DNA of 64,000 nucleotides from NCBI RefSeq assembly GCF_000430805.1, contig NZ_AUMS01000012.1, positions 1 through 64,000 on the forward strand. Reading direction: 5' to 3'. Positions within the stretch are counted from its first letter, which is position 1. Each line of letters starts with the position of its first letter. Source of the stretch: Chitinilyticum aquatile DSM 21506. GTDB lineage: Bacteria; Pseudomonadota; Gammaproteobacteria; Burkholderiales; Chitinibacteraceae. Both the position numbers and the translations under genes were made by a program. Below are positions 8,631 through 17,687 of the stretch, piece after piece. A model generated the notes under the pieces. That model ran no database searches and was not told the origin of the DNA. It saw only the letters and a list, made by a program, of their open reading frames with translations.

Positions 8631-8800
8631 ACCCCAGCGAAATTCGCCTTAAAACCGTTTTCGAGTGCGCAGGCTTTCTGGTGAGGTGAGATTCGATGGC
8701 GTCCAAGACCTCTTGTACGGCCTGTTCTACGGGGCTTTCATCGGCTAAAGCGTAGAGGTAATGCCGGCTGATGCAGGGGAATTTAGCCCTTTTCCATGAA
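8631..8800 (-). pseudogene. Start-less open frame, possible gene remnant
   Basis: On the minus strand an open frame without a start codon reads through about 8640-8805 (it contains ISRHYLYALADESPVEQ and VQEVLDAIESHLTRK). The composition is protein-like, and the pattern slightly resembles the end of a LysR effector domain, but I cannot assign it. The upstream part is closed by a stop within the degenerate palindromic repeat. Treat it as unproven. Confidence 0.25.
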
Positions 8801-8819
8801 AGGCTACAGGGTTATGCAC
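8771..8819. repeat. 49-bp palindromic repeat, degenerate copy 2 (intergenic)
   Basis: The inner dyad AGCCCTTTT / GAAAGGCTACAG sits at the family positions, but the left end is ATGCAG and the right end ATGCAC. The minus strand shows CTGTAGCCTTT as in the copies at 33768 and 17908. A decayed member, or a chance match to the inner stem. Confidence 0.45.
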
Positions 8820-8855
8820 ATACTGATATGTCATCCCACCGCACAGATGACACGG

Positions 8856-10154
8856 CTACTGCAGCTTCAGCATCCGGAACTGCTCCTCCGCCTGATTCAG
8901 GCGGACTTCGGCTGCGTCTAGTTGCTTGCTTTGCAGCAACAATTTGAATTCGTCGATGAAACGGGAAAATGGTTGGCTGAGTTGCGCCATGCCTTGCTCG
9001 AAGTGCTGTTTCCTTAGTGCCATTTCCTGCTGCAGCTCAGCCAACATGGCATTGCTGGCCGCACGTTGTTCGCTAATGGGGAGGCGTTCGATTTCCTTGC
9101 CACGCAAGGCGTAGCGCGCCTTGACTGCTTCTGCATCGCGCAGAAATTCGCTGTACTGCTGCTGAGTAGTCTCGGTCATCCACTTTACCCAGGGCTCGCC
9201 AATGCGTTTGAAGCGTTCGCCCAACTCCTTGGCGCGAAACAGATCGTCGCCGGTAATGGGGCCCTGGTAATTCGGAAAATACTCCCGCACTTTGGGATCA
9301 TCGACAGTCAAAGTAGACAGCGACAGAGGTGTCGGGGTCGCTGCGGGACGCGTGCTGCTTGTAGTATGGCTTGCCGGTTTGAAATAGAAATCGCCTTCCA
9401 AGCTGGAGTTGTCCCAAGTGATCTGCCGATTGCGAGTAGCCTGGCGAACATCGCTGCGCACACGCTTGAGCATACTTTCGACAGAAAGACCGGGGACTGG
9501 AATATGCCGACTCAATGCTGCTGCAAAAGGGCTATTGGTATCGCCATCAAGCGCTGTTTGTCCTGGCGCTGTAGAAAACGCAATCAGCATTCCCAGACCG
9601 GCATCAACTCGGGCCAGTCCATCCAATGATCGTGTAGCTTTCGGATAGGGGTTGTTCCGACACGCATCGAGAAACACTAGATTAAGCGGATTGTGCGCAG
9701 CCATCATACGGTCGAGCAATTGCTGCAGGTTGACGCCGTAATTGAGCACATCTTCTTCGCGGCGAATGTCAGCATCGACAGGAATCAGCCAGTTTTCTCC
9801 TTTCACCTGCAGCCCATGCCCTGCGTAATAAAACAACCCAACCCCGTCTCGATCCAGCTGCTCACCAAAGCGGGCAATCGCCTGCAACATCGTACCTCGA
9901 TCAGCATTGTTCAAAAGCGTTACGCTGAATCCACTTGAACGGAGCGCATCAGCAATTAAACGGGCATCATTAACCGGGGTTGCCAGACGACCAAGCCGAT
10001 AATCACTATTACCGATGACCAGCGCCTGTCGGAGGCTTTGAGGCGTTTGCGCTTCGACTCGCAAGGCGCGAACTTGCTCATCAGCCATCGCTGGCGGCAT
10101 CATCATTAGCAGGGACAACAAGGCTGCACCAAAGGCAGCAAGGCGCTTCAACAT
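8856..10154 (-). CDS. Secreted caspase-fold (peptidase C14-like) protein
   Basis: 432 residues with a signal peptide ending near PAMADE. The caspase p20-like domain (about 40-255) has the catalytic His113 in FYYAGHGLQV and Cys165 in FLDACRNNP, plus the usual ALVIGNSDY first strand. So it is a probable Arg/Lys- or Asp-directed cysteine protease or a relative, acting in the periplasm or outside the cell. A Pro/Thr/Ser linker follows, and the last 150 residues are charged and helical, probably coiled coil. The start codon overlaps the divergent DUF4384 gene (CATG at 10152-10155). Bacterial caspase-fold proteins often neighbour DUF4384 proteins. The function is inferred only. Confidence 0.82.
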   Translation of the reverse strand: MLKRLAAFGAALLSLLMMMPPAMADEQVRALRVEAQTPQSLRQALVIGNSDYRLGRLATPVNDARLIADALRSSGFSVTLLNNADRGTMLQAIARFGEQLDRDGVGLFYYAGHGLQVKGENWLIPVDADIRREEDVLNYGVNLQQLLDRMMAAHNPLNLVFLDACRNNPYPKATRSLDGLARVDAGLGMLIAFSTAPGQTALDGDTNSPFAAALSRHIPVPGLSVESMLKRVRSDVRQATRNRQITWDNSSLEGDFYFKPASHTTSSTRPAATPTPLSLSTLTVDDPKVREYFPNYQGPITGDDLFRAKELGERFKRIGEPWVKWMTETTQQQYSEFLRDAEAVKARYALRGKEIERLPISEQRAASNAMLAELQQEMALRKQHFEQGMAQLSQPFSRFIDEFKLLLQSKQLDAAEVRLNQAEEQFRMLKLQ

Positions 10155-11166
10155 GGATCTGGCAATTCGTCAAAGGTGTACGTCGGCAGTCTACCGATTA
10201 ATGCTAGCCTTCGCATTGCTTACAACAGGACATGCACATGCACAGCAGCCACTTCCCTCATATCATCCCCCCGAACTCACTGAGGATGTTGAAACACAAG
10301 CGTTAACGCGTGCTATTGGGGCAAAGCTCACCCTGCTTGCCCCAGATCATCGCGGCCTGGCTGCTGACCCAAGCTTGCCGCTCTGGCTGCACACCACGGA
10401 CCGGATCCAGGGATTGAACGTGCAACTTTGGCAGGGCCGGACATTAGTCTGGCAGCAAGCTCAGCAAGGCATCGGACCTGGCTTGCATCGGATTGCACTG
10501 CCAAATGAAGCAGTGCCGGTTAAAACGGGGGCTAGCTATCTATGGCGATTGCAGCTTGCGGGAGAAGAAGGCGGAGCAGCCACTGAAGCCAGTGCAGCCG
10601 TGCGCTATATCGGGCCAACAACTGCCACTGATGTTCTTTCACTCGCTACCAAAGGTATCTGGTACGACGCCATTGATCGGTTAAGTAACAACATTGAACA
10701 CAGCCCGAAGCAAGTGCAACTGCGCAGTCAGCGTGCAAGCTTGCTGCGTCAAGTAGGCCTCGGCGGGCTTGCACAGGAGGATGAACGCTATATTCCCCTG
10801 CAACTACGCGCCTCTTTGCCTGCAACACGATTTGGTTCCGGGGATGAACTCTGGGTGACACTCTCCTGCGCCAAGCCTTGCTATGCGCGGATAGTTCAAA
10901 TCGATTCACAGGGAAAGCGCCAGCAGATTTTTCCGAATGAAATACAGCAGGGCAGCTTGCTCCCTCCGGGAGAACTCATTCGTCTGCCCGCAGCCAACAG
11001 TGCAATCCGTCTCACTGTTTCCCCACCTTTTGGCAAAGAAGCTCTGGAGGTTTCTGCTGCTGACAAGCCTTTCCCGGTAACAGAGAAATCTCCTACCCCT
11101 GCTCGCTTCGGCCTGCCATCCACTCAACTCGAGCAGCTTCGACTCGACTATGTCACCGTCCCTTGA
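10153..11166 (+). CDS. Secreted DUF4384-type protein paired with caspase-fold protein
   Basis: 337 residues with a signal peptide ending near GHAHAQQ. The C-terminal third contains FGSGDELWVTLSCAKPCYA, then IVQIDSQGKRQQIFPNE and a proline-rich close, which is the DUF4384 pattern (a beta-sandwich found with caspase-fold and other signalling enzymes). The N-terminal 200 residues are unassigned beta-rich sequence. Start: the ATG at 10153 sits on the same CATG as the caspase start. AAGGCG is a weak site about 8 bases upstream, and no better start keeps the signal peptide. Likely functional partner of the caspase-fold protein, as scaffold, sensor or substrate (inference). Confidence 0.75.
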   Translation: MDLAIRQRCTSAVYRLMLAFALLTTGHAHAQQPLPSYHPPELTEDVETQALTRAIGAKLTLLAPDHRGLAADPSLPLWLHTTDRIQGLNVQLWQGRTLVWQQAQQGIGPGLHRIALPNEAVPVKTGASYLWRLQLAGEEGGAATEASAAVRYIGPTTATDVLSLATKGIWYDAIDRLSNNIEHSPKQVQLRSQRASLLRQVGLGGLAQEDERYIPLQLRASLPATRFGSGDELWVTLSCAKPCYARIVQIDSQGKRQQIFPNEIQQGSLLPPGELIRLPAANSAIRLTVSPPFGKEALEVSAADKPFPVTEKSPTPARFGLPSTQLEQLRLDYVTVP

Positions 11167-11498
11167 GCTGAATAGCCGATAGGCATGGGCATACCTCCAC
11201 TCCAAATCGTGCTTACGAGAGAACCTCGAAGAGTCTTCATCGGCCCCTGATTTGCAGACGCGCCCTCGCTTTTCTGCGTTGCGACAGAATCGGGCAATCA
11301 ATAATCCCAAAGCTGTGCCCACGCGCCATTTTCGAATGATTGCCTGCTCGGACTCAGCGCAGCCTCGGTGCCCACGCCACCAGTCCGGGCGGCATAATCA
11401 ACTCAGATCGCAACAAAAATCCATTAATAATCATGACATTAAACATCAACAAATCATGCATGCTTGTCATCTGATGTGCATCTAGATGATCTGAAGTC

Positions 11499-11662
11499 TG
11501 TGCCCATCCTGTGCCCATGGGGCACAAAACGGTGGAAACGCCCGAAGGTCAGAGCTGCTGTCGTGCCCAAAACAACCCGAAGGTCAAAAATCGACGATTT
11601 TCAGGGGGCCGGGGCACAGGATGGGCACAAAAATGGGCACAGAGTGGGTTCTGTGCCCATTT
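11499..11662. repeat. Inverted TGTGCCCAT repeats, possible integrase arm sites
   Basis: TGTGCCCATCCTGTGCCC (11499-11516) has its exact complement at 11612-11629. AAATGGGCACAGA (11631-11643) pairs with TCTGTGCCCATTT (11650-11662). Further units lie at 11517 and 11564. The cluster is 60 bp beyond the 3' side of an initiator tRNA gene. Short repeated arms beside a tRNA 3' end are typical of tyrosine-recombinase attachment sites, but no integrase gene is present, so I call it a scar. The rest of 11167-11722 shows no gene. Confidence 0.5.
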
Positions 11663-11680
11663 CGGGGAGCCAGAGAGACA

Positions 11681-11717
11681 AAACCCCTGACCAATTTTTC
11701 AATTGAATCAGGGGTTT
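11681..11717 (-). terminator. Terminator downstream of initiator tRNA 1
   Basis: AAACCCCTGA (11681-11690) pairs with TCAGGGGTTT (11708-11717). On the minus strand the stem is followed by TTTTGTCT. It lies just past the tRNA 3' end. Confidence 0.7.
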
Positions 11718-11722
11718 ATGCT

Positions 11723-11798
11723 TGGTTGCGGGAGCAGGACTCGAACCTGCGACCTTCGGGTTATGAGCCCGACGAGCTTCCAACTGCTCCATCCCGCG
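11723..11798 (-). tRNA. Initiator tRNA-fMet (CAT), copy 1
   Basis: 76 bases including an encoded CCA. The minus strand starts CGCGGGATGGAGCAG and has anticodon loop CTCATAA and T-loop GGTTCGAGTCC. The first base C opposes A at position 72 (an unpaired acceptor end), the hallmark of bacterial initiator tRNAs. The anticodon stem is G/C-rich as required for P-site entry. Confidence 0.95.
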
Positions 11799-11855
11799 TC
11801 TGTACTGGTTTGCGCTTTGCGCGCTCATTTCGTGCGCCGGGGCGCCGGAAATGAA

Positions 11856-11890
11856 AAGCCGCTGATGCATCAAGCATGAATCAGCGGCTT
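11856..11890 (-). terminator. Terminator downstream of initiator tRNA 2
   Basis: AAGCCGCTGAT (11856-11866) pairs perfectly with ATCAGCGGCTT (11880-11890), followed on the minus strand by TTTTC. It separates the two tRNA genes. Confidence 0.75.
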
Positions 11891-11898
11891 GGTATTCC

Positions 11899-11974
11899 TG
11901 GTTGCGGGAACAGGACTCGAACCTGTGACCTTCGGGTTATGAGCCCGACGAGCTTCCAACTGCTCCATCCCGCG
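11899..11974 (-). tRNA. Initiator tRNA-fMet (CAT), copy 2
   Basis: Near-identical to copy 1 (differences only in the T-stem, where the pair C-G has become U-A-like), with the same C1/A72 mismatch, CAT anticodon and encoded CCA. It is the promoter-proximal copy of a tandem pair. Confidence 0.95.
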
Positions 11975-12050
11975 ACAGAGAACGAGATCATAAGGCATTG
12001 CCGGGAGGCTGTCAATTTGTATTGGCAGCGATCTGGCAATAGCGCATGAC

Positions 12051-13037
12051 TCAGGCGTGGATCTCCTCGATACGGTGGCAGGCAATCAGGCGACCTTCGA
12101 GCGGTCGCAATTCAGGTACGGTGCTGCGGCACTGCTCGGTCGCATGCGGGCAACGCGTGTTGAACGCACAGCCTGTGGGCGGATTGAGCGGTGATGGCAG
12201 TTCGCCGACCAGCTTGATTTTGGCCTGCCGGTCATGCTTGTGGATGGCGGGGGTCGCCGACATCAGCGCACGCGTGTAGGGGTGCAGCGGGCGCGAGAAA
12301 ATCACGTCCTTCGGGCCGGATTCGACCGTGCTGCCGAAGTACATCACCATCACGTCATCGGCGATGTGCTCGACGACGGCGAGGTTGTGGCTGATGAACA
12401 CATAGGCCGTGTTTAGCTCCTGCTGCAGATCCATGAACAGATTGAGAATCTGCGCCTGGATCGACACATCCAGCGCCGAGGTCGGCTCGTCGGCGACGAC
12501 AACTTCGGGCTTGAGCATCATCGCGCGCGCGACGGCAATGCGCTGCCGCTGGCCACCGGAAAACATGTGCGGATAGCGATGATAGTGCTCGGGGCGCAGG
12601 CCGACACGCTGCATCATGCTGCGGGCGGCGGCTTCACGCTCGGCCGCCGTCATGCCGGTATTCAGCTGCAGCGGCTCGGTGAGCATCACTCCAACCTGCT
12701 TGCGCGGATTGAGGCTGGCATAAGGGTTCTGGAACACCATCTGCACACGCGGGCGCAGCGCCTTGAGCTGTTCGCGCGATGCGCTGGCGATGTTGATGCC
12801 GTCAATCAGCAGCTCGCCGCTACTGGGCTCCTCGATGAGCGTGAGCTGGCGGGCCAGCGTGGATTTGCCACAGCCCGATTCGCCGACCACCGCCAGCGTT
12901 TTGCCCGGCTGCAGGCTGAAGGATACCTGGTTGAGCGCCTTGACCGTGGCATGCCCGCGCAGGAAACCGCGCGAGACGCTGTAATGGCGCGACAGGTGCC
13001 GCGCTTCAAGAATATTGGGCACAGCCTGTTCAGACAT
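12051..13037 (-). CDS. dppF: Dipeptide ABC transporter ATP-binding protein
   Basis: 328 residues. ABC ATPase of the oligopeptide/dipeptide class: Walker [10 protein letters not shown], signature [14 protein letters not shown], Walker [12 protein letters not shown], and the C-terminal peptide-transporter extension with Cys-rich [11 protein letters not shown], which in relatives can bind an Fe-S cluster. The ATG at 13037 has GGAGAG 8-9 bases upstream; an ATG at 13058 lacks a site. It overlaps the end of dppD by 8 bases and is last in the dppABCDF operon. Confidence 0.92.
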   Translation of the reverse strand: MSEQAVPNILEARHLSRHYSVSRGFLRGHATVKALNQVSFSLQPGKTLAVVGESGCGKSTLARQLTLIEEPSSGELLIDGINIASASREQLKALRPRVQMVFQNPYASLNPRKQVGVMLTEPLQLNTGMTAAEREAAARSMMQRVGLRPEHYHRYPHMFSGGQRQRIAVARAMMLKPEVVVADEPTSALDVSIQAQILNLFMDLQQELNTAYVFISHNLAVVEHIADDVMVMYFGSTVESGPKDVIFSRPLHPYTRALMSATPAIHKHDRQAKIKLVGELPSPLNPPTGCAFNTRCPHATEQCRSTVPELRPLEGRLIACHRIEEIHA

Positions 13038-14043
13038 GGCTAGGCTCTCCGGAATCATTTAAAGGGGTATAGCAACGTACCTTAAGCAAATCATTGGCTT
13101 CAGGAACATACCCAGCATCGACAAACGGGAACAGCGGCGGTCTTGCTTCCGCGCAGCGTGCCTGCGCATACGGGCAGCGCGGCGCGAGCAGACAGCCGTG
13201 CGGGCGGTCATACTGGCCGGGAACCACGCCCGGCAATGTCGCCAGCCGCTCGGCACCCTTGCTGTGCTCGGGGATGGCGGCAAGCAGCGCTTGCGTGTAG
13301 GGATGGCGGGGCGTTTCGAATATCGCCGGCACGCTGCTGGTTTCCACCACTTCACCGGCATACATCACGGCCACGCGATCTGCGACTTCGGCCACCACGG
13401 CCAGATCGTGGGTGATCAGGATCAGGCCCATGTCATGCTGCTGCTGCAGGCTGACCAGCAGTTCCATGATCTGTGCCTGCACGGTCACATCCAGCGCGGT
13501 GGTCGGCTCGTCGGCGATCAGCAGCTTGGGATTGCAGGCCAGCGCCATCGCGATCATCACGCGCTGGCTCATGCCGCCAGAGAGCTGGTGCGGATAGGCA
13601 TCAAGGCGCGAGCGCGCAGCCGGGATCTCGACCATTTCCAGCAATTCCAGCGCGCGCCTCTGCGCATCCTTGCGGGACAGCCCGCCATGCAGACGCAATG
13701 TTTCGCAGAGCTGGAAGCCGACGGTATAGGCCGGATTCAGGCTGGTCAGCGCATCCTGGAAGATCATGGCGATGTCGCGTCCCAGAATTGCACGACGCTG
13801 CGCCGGCTTCATCGCCAGCATGTCCTGCCCGTCGAACATCAGGCGCTCGGCACTCACGCGCCCCGGCGCGTCGATCAGGCCCATCAGCGCCAGCATCGTG
13901 ACGCTTTTCCCTGAGCCGGATTCGCCGACGATGCCGACGATTTCGCCACGGCTGACCGTCAGATCCAGCCCGTCTACGGCACGGAAGGGATGCTGGACAC
14001 TGCCGAATTCAACCGAGAGATTACGGATTTCCAGAAGACTCAT
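13030..14043 (-). CDS. dppD: Dipeptide ABC transporter ATP-binding protein
   Basis: 337 residues. Walker [10 protein letters not shown], signature [15 protein letters not shown], Walker [13 protein letters not shown], and the peptide-importer C-terminal motif [15 protein letters not shown]. The ATG at 14043 is preceded by GAGG; GTG at 14055 is an alternative that overlaps the dppC stop. Odd: the last 25 residues, including VRCYTPL, are encoded by a 49-bp palindromic repeat (13065-13113) with AT-rich codons unlike the rest of the gene, yet the conserved VRCxTPL ending is kept. Confidence 0.92.
   Translation of the reverse strand: MSLLEIRNLSVEFGSVQHPFRAVDGLDLTVSRGEIVGIVGESGSGKSVTMLALMGLIDAPGRVSAERLMFDGQDMLAMKPAQRRAILGRDIAMIFQDALTSLNPAYTVGFQLCETLRLHGGLSRKDAQRRALELLEMVEIPAARSRLDAYPHQLSGGMSQRVMIAMALACNPKLLIADEPTTALDVTVQAQIMELLVSLQQQHDMGLILITHDLAVVAEVADRVAVMYAGEVVETSSVPAIFETPRHPYTQALLAAIPEHSKGAERLATLPGVVPGQYDRPHGCLLAPRCPYAQARCAEARPPLFPFVDAGYVPEANDLLKVRCYTPLNDSGEPSHV
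13065..13113. repeat. 49-bp palindromic repeat, copy 3 (inside dppD)
   Basis: Perfect GGGTAT and ATACCC ends 49 bp apart. It encodes dppD residues of about 311-326 (frame GGG TAT on the minus strand). The inner dyad is weak: CTGAAGCC against AAGGTACG. Confidence 0.8.
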
Positions 14044-14051
14044 CACTCGCC

Positions 14052-14951
14052 TCACGCCATTTTCTTCAGTTTCGGGTCCAGCGCATCGCGCAGGCCGTCA
14101 CCCATCAGGTTCAGCGCCAGCACGGTCAGCAGGATGGCGAGACCCGGCATGGTCACTACCCACCAGGCGCGCTCGATATAATCGCGTGCCGAGGCCAGCA
14201 TCGCCCCCCATTCCGGCGACGGCGGCTGCACGCCAAGGCCGAGAAAGCCCAGTGCGGCGGCATCGAGAATCGCGGCCGAAAACCCGAGCGTGGCCTGCAC
14301 GATCAGCGGGGCCATGCAGTTGGGCAGCACGGTATTGAACATCAGCCGGATCTGGCCCGCGCCGGCAAGCCGGCTGGCCACCACGTAATCCTTGTTGAGC
14401 TCGGTCATCGCGGCAGCGCGCGTCAGGCGCACGCTGGCGGGCAGACAGACGATGGCGATCGCCAGAATCGTGTTGGCAAGGCCAGGGCCGAGCACGGCGA
14501 CGACAGCGACGGCCAGCAGCAGCGAGGGCAGCGCCATCATCACATCCATCAGCCGCATGATCGCTACGCCCAGTTTTTTCGGATAGAAGGCGGCCAGCAG
14601 GCCCAGCACAATGCCCGGCAGAATCGACATCAGCACCGACAGCAGGCCGATCAGCAGCGAGAGCTGCGCACCGTAGATCAGGCGCGAGAGGATGTCCCGA
14701 CCGGCATCATCCGTACCGAAAATGAATCGCCAGCTACCGCCCTCCATCCACACCGGCGGAGCCAGCAGCGCATCGCGGTATTGCTCGGAAGGCGCATGCG
14801 GCGCCAGCAGCGGCGCCAGCACGGCGGCCAGCACCAGCAGGGCGAAATAGACCAGCGCGACCGTCGCCCCCTTGTTGGTGCGGTAGGCCTGCCAGAATTC
14901 GGCCAGCGGCGAAGGATAATCCTGCACGCCCGTGAGTTCATTCGTCGCCAT
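14052..14951 (-). CDS. dppC: Dipeptide ABC transporter permease
   Basis: 299 residues, six predicted membrane helices, and the DppC/OppC N-terminal cytoplasmic lead ([17 protein letters not shown]). Permease motif: [22 protein letters not shown], the EAA loop contacting the ATPases. The conserved [22 protein letters not shown] of this family is present. The stop overlaps the dppD start region. Inner-membrane subunit of a dipeptide importer. Confidence 0.93.
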   Translation of the reverse strand: MATNELTGVQDYPSPLAEFWQAYRTNKGATVALVYFALLVLAAVLAPLLAPHAPSEQYRDALLAPPVWMEGGSWRFIFGTDDAGRDILSRLIYGAQLSLLIGLLSVLMSILPGIVLGLLAAFYPKKLGVAIMRLMDVMMALPSLLLAVAVVAVLGPGLANTILAIAIVCLPASVRLTRAAAMTELNKDYVVASRLAGAGQIRLMFNTVLPNCMAPLIVQATLGFSAAILDAAALGFLGLGVQPPSPEWGAMLASARDYIERAWWVVTMPGLAILLTVLALNLMGDGLRDALDPKLKKMA

Positions 14952-14954
14952 GGT

Positions 14955-15965
14955 TTACCTCGCGTGACGGATGCGCGGGTTGATGACGCCATAGAGCACA
15001 TCAACCAGCAGATTGACCAGGATGATCATGGTGCCGATCAGCAGAATGCCGCCCTGCACCGACGGGTAGTCGCGCTGGCCGATTGCGTCGATCAGCCATT
15101 TGCCGACACCCGGCCAGGAAAAGATGGTCTCGGTGAGCACCGCGCCAGCCAGCAGCGTGCCCACCTGCAGGCCGATGACGGTGACCACCGGCATCAGCGC
15201 ATTGCGCAGCGCATGCACGATGATGATGCGCAGGCGCGACAGGCCCTTGGCGCGCGCGGTGCGGATGTAATCCTCGCGCAGCACTTCGAGCATGGCCGAG
15301 CGCGTCATGCGCGCAACGACCGCCATAGGAATCGTGCCCAGCACGATGGACGGCAGAATCAGGTGATGCAGTGCGGAAGCAAATGCCCCCTCTTCGCCCG
15401 ACAGCAGCGTATCGATCAGCATGAAGCCGCTCACCGCCGGAATGTCGTACTCCAGCGCAATGCGGCCCGATACCGGCGTCCAGCCCAGATGCACCGAGAA
15501 CAGCATGATCAGCATCAGGCCCCACCAGAAAATCGGCATCGAATAGCCGGTCAGCGCAGCGCCCATCACGCCGTGGTCAACGACAGTACCTCGCCGCGTC
15601 GCCGCGATGATGCCCGCCGCCAGGCCCACTGGTGTGGCGAACAGCATCGCACAGACCGACAGCTCGACCGTTGCCGGGAACAGGGTGAAAAATTCGTGCA
15701 GCACCGGCTCCTGCGTACGGATTGACTGCCCGAGATCGCCCTGCAGCAGACCGGACAAATAGTGCCAGTACTGCAGGTAGAGCGGCTGGTCGAGGCCGAG
15801 CCGGTGCATGGCGGTCTTGTAGAATTCCGGATCGAGGTTGCGCTCGCCGACCAGCAGCAGCACCGGGTCGCCCGGAATCATGTGAATCAGCGCAAAGGCC
15901 AGCAGCGTAATCCCGAGAAAGGTCGGAATCATGACCGCGAGGCGGCGCAGGATAAATCCAAACAT
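14955..15965 (-). CDS. dppB: Dipeptide ABC transporter permease
   Basis: 336 residues from the ATG at 15965 (MFGFILRRLAVMIPTFLGIT, the canonical DppB start; GGGAG seven bases upstream). The longer frame to 16061 is only leader. Contains MIPGDPVLLLVGE, the EAA loop TARAKGLSRLRIIIVHALRN, and the terminal YGVINPRIRHA. Pairs with DppC. Three bases separate it from dppC. Confidence 0.93.
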   Translation of the reverse strand: MFGFILRRLAVMIPTFLGITLLAFALIHMIPGDPVLLLVGERNLDPEFYKTAMHRLGLDQPLYLQYWHYLSGLLQGDLGQSIRTQEPVLHEFFTLFPATVELSVCAMLFATPVGLAAGIIAATRRGTVVDHGVMGAALTGYSMPIFWWGLMLIMLFSVHLGWTPVSGRIALEYDIPAVSGFMLIDTLLSGEEGAFASALHHLILPSIVLGTIPMAVVARMTRSAMLEVLREDYIRTARAKGLSRLRIIIVHALRNALMPVVTVIGLQVGTLLAGAVLTETIFSWPGVGKWLIDAIGQRDYPSVQGGILLIGTMIILVNLLVDVLYGVINPRIRHAR

Positions 15966-16042
15966 GGCAATACTCCCTACCCCATACCACCACAAGCAGG
16001 ACAGGCACAGAGGGACAGACAGATACGTAGCAGAGACAGCAA

Positions 16043-16075
16043 GGCCGGCGCACCGCCGCAACGATGTCGCCGGCC
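16043..16075 (-). promoter_or_regulatory. Intercistronic hairpin between dppA and dppB
   Basis: GGCCGGC (16043-16049) pairs with GCCGGCC (16069-16075), 14 bases past the dppA stop. There is no T-run, so it is more likely an mRNA-stabilising or partial-termination hairpin that lets the binding protein be made in excess, as seen in other ABC operons (inference). Confidence 0.5.
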
Positions 16076-16088
16076 GGGGTTCAAACGC

Positions 16089-17687
16089 TTACTTCAGGGA
16101 AACGCCGTAGAAAGACATCAGGTTGAACGGGCTGATCTTGAAGCCCTGCACTTCCTTGCGCATCGGCTGATACACGGTCGAGTGGGCAATCGTGGTCCAG
16201 GGCACTTCCTGCTTGAAGATTTCCTGCGCCTTTTCGTACATGCGGCTGCGTTCGGCCTGGTTGTTCACCGCACGGGCCTTCACGATCAGGTCGTTGAATT
16301 CCTTGTTGCACCACTGCGCATAGTTGTTGCCGCCCACAGCCGAGCAGCCGAGGTTCACGCCCAGCCAGTTGTCCGGATCGCCATTGTCGCCATTCCAGCC
16401 GACCAGCATGGTGTCATGCTCCCCCCCCTTGCCGCGCTTGAGGTATTCGCCCCATTCGTAGGTGACGATCTTGGCTTTCACGCCGATCTTGGCCCAGTCA
16501 GCCTGGATCATTTCGGCCATCAGCTTGGCATTCGGGTTGTACGGACGCTGTACCGGCATTGCCCACAGGGTGATCTCGGTGCCTTCCTTCACCCCGGCTT
16601 TCGCCAGCAGCGCCTTGGCTTTGGCCACGTCGAACGCCGGGTCCTTCAGTTTCTTGTTGTAGGACCACTGCGTCGGCGGCATCGGGTTGGTTGCCGGCTG
16701 GCCAGCGCCCTGATACACGGCATTGATGATTGCCTGCTTGTTGATCGCCATATCCAGCGCCTGGCGCACCGCCAGCTGGTCCAGCGGCTTGTGCTTGACG
16801 TTGTAGGCGAGGAAGCCGACGTTGAAGCCGGCCTGGTTCGGCACGGTCAGCGCGGTGTTGGCCTGCATGGCTTTCAGATCGGCCGGCTTCGGGAAGGACA
16901 TGATGTGGCATTCGCCCTTCTGCAGCTTCTGATAGCGCACCGACGCATCGGGCGTGATGGCGAAAATCAGCTTGTCGAGCTGCACTTCACCCTTGCGCCA
17001 GTAATCCTTGTTGCCATCAAAGCGGATATTGGAATCCTTCTGGTAGCTCTTGAAGACGAAGGGGCCGGTGCCGATCGGCATGGTGTTGATCTGGTTGGCC
17101 TTGCCGGACTTCAGCAGGCTGTCGGCATACTCGGCAGACTGAATGGACGCAAACGACATCGCCAGATTCTGCAGGAAAGCGGCATCAACCGTTTTCAGCT
17201 TGAAGCGCACCGTGTTGGCGTCGACCTTTTCAATCGCCGCGATATTGGTATCCATGCCCATGTCGGTGACATACGGGTATTCCGCCGGCGCGGCCTTGTT
17301 GAACGGATGGTTCTTGTCGATCAGGCGCTGGAAGCTGAACACCACATCATCGGCATTGAAATCGCGCGTCGGCTTGAACCAGGCGGTGGTATGGAATTTC
17401 ACGCCACGGCGCAAAGTAAAGGTGTAAGTCAGGCCATCGCTGGAAATGTCCCACTTCTCGGCCAGGCCCGGGCGAATTTGCGTCGAACCGCGCTCGAATT
17501 CCACCAGACGATTGAATACGGTTTCCGCCGACGCATCCATATCGGTACCGGCCGTATAGCGGGCGGCATCGAAGCCGGCCGGGCTGCCTTCGGAACAGTA
17601 GATCAGCGTCTTGCCGGCGGCAAAGGCGCCACCGGCGCCCAGCATCAGGGCGGTAGCAAGCGTAGCGGTACGCAGGGTGGTATGCAT
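16089..17687 (-). CDS. dppA: Periplasmic dipeptide-binding protein
   Basis: 532 residues from the ATG at 17687, with GGAGGAAAG upstream. Signal peptide ends GGAFAAGK. SBP family 5 fold: start TLIYCSEGSPAGFDAARYTAG, the WDISSDGLTYTFTLRRGVKFH signature of peptide/nickel binders, and LVGWNGDNGDPDNWLG. DppA-like features (FDAARYTAGTDMDAS) favour dipeptides; some relatives bind heme or other solutes. First gene of the operon; its promoter must lie in 17688-17907. Confidence 0.93.
   Translation of the reverse strand: MHTTLRTATLATALMLGAGGAFAAGKTLIYCSEGSPAGFDAARYTAGTDMDASAETVFNRLVEFERGSTQIRPGLAEKWDISSDGLTYTFTLRRGVKFHTTAWFKPTRDFNADDVVFSFQRLIDKNHPFNKAAPAEYPYVTDMGMDTNIAAIEKVDANTVRFKLKTVDAAFLQNLAMSFASIQSAEYADSLLKSGKANQINTMPIGTGPFVFKSYQKDSNIRFDGNKDYWRKGEVQLDKLIFAITPDASVRYQKLQKGECHIMSFPKPADLKAMQANTALTVPNQAGFNVGFLAYNVKHKPLDQLAVRQALDMAINKQAIINAVYQGAGQPATNPMPPTQWSYNKKLKDPAFDVAKAKALLAKAGVKEGTEITLWAMPVQRPYNPNAKLMAEMIQADWAKIGVKAKIVTYEWGEYLKRGKGGEHDTMLVGWNGDNGDPDNWLGVNLGCSAVGGNNYAQWCNKEFNDLIVKARAVNNQAERSRMYEKAQEIFKQEVPWTTIAHSTVYQPMRKEVQGFKISPFNLMSFYGVSLK

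Noticed and set aside
11499-11662. CRISPR-like array in the TGTGCCCAT cluster
   Set aside because: Units are short, irregularly spaced and in both orientations; there are no uniform spacers and no cas genes.
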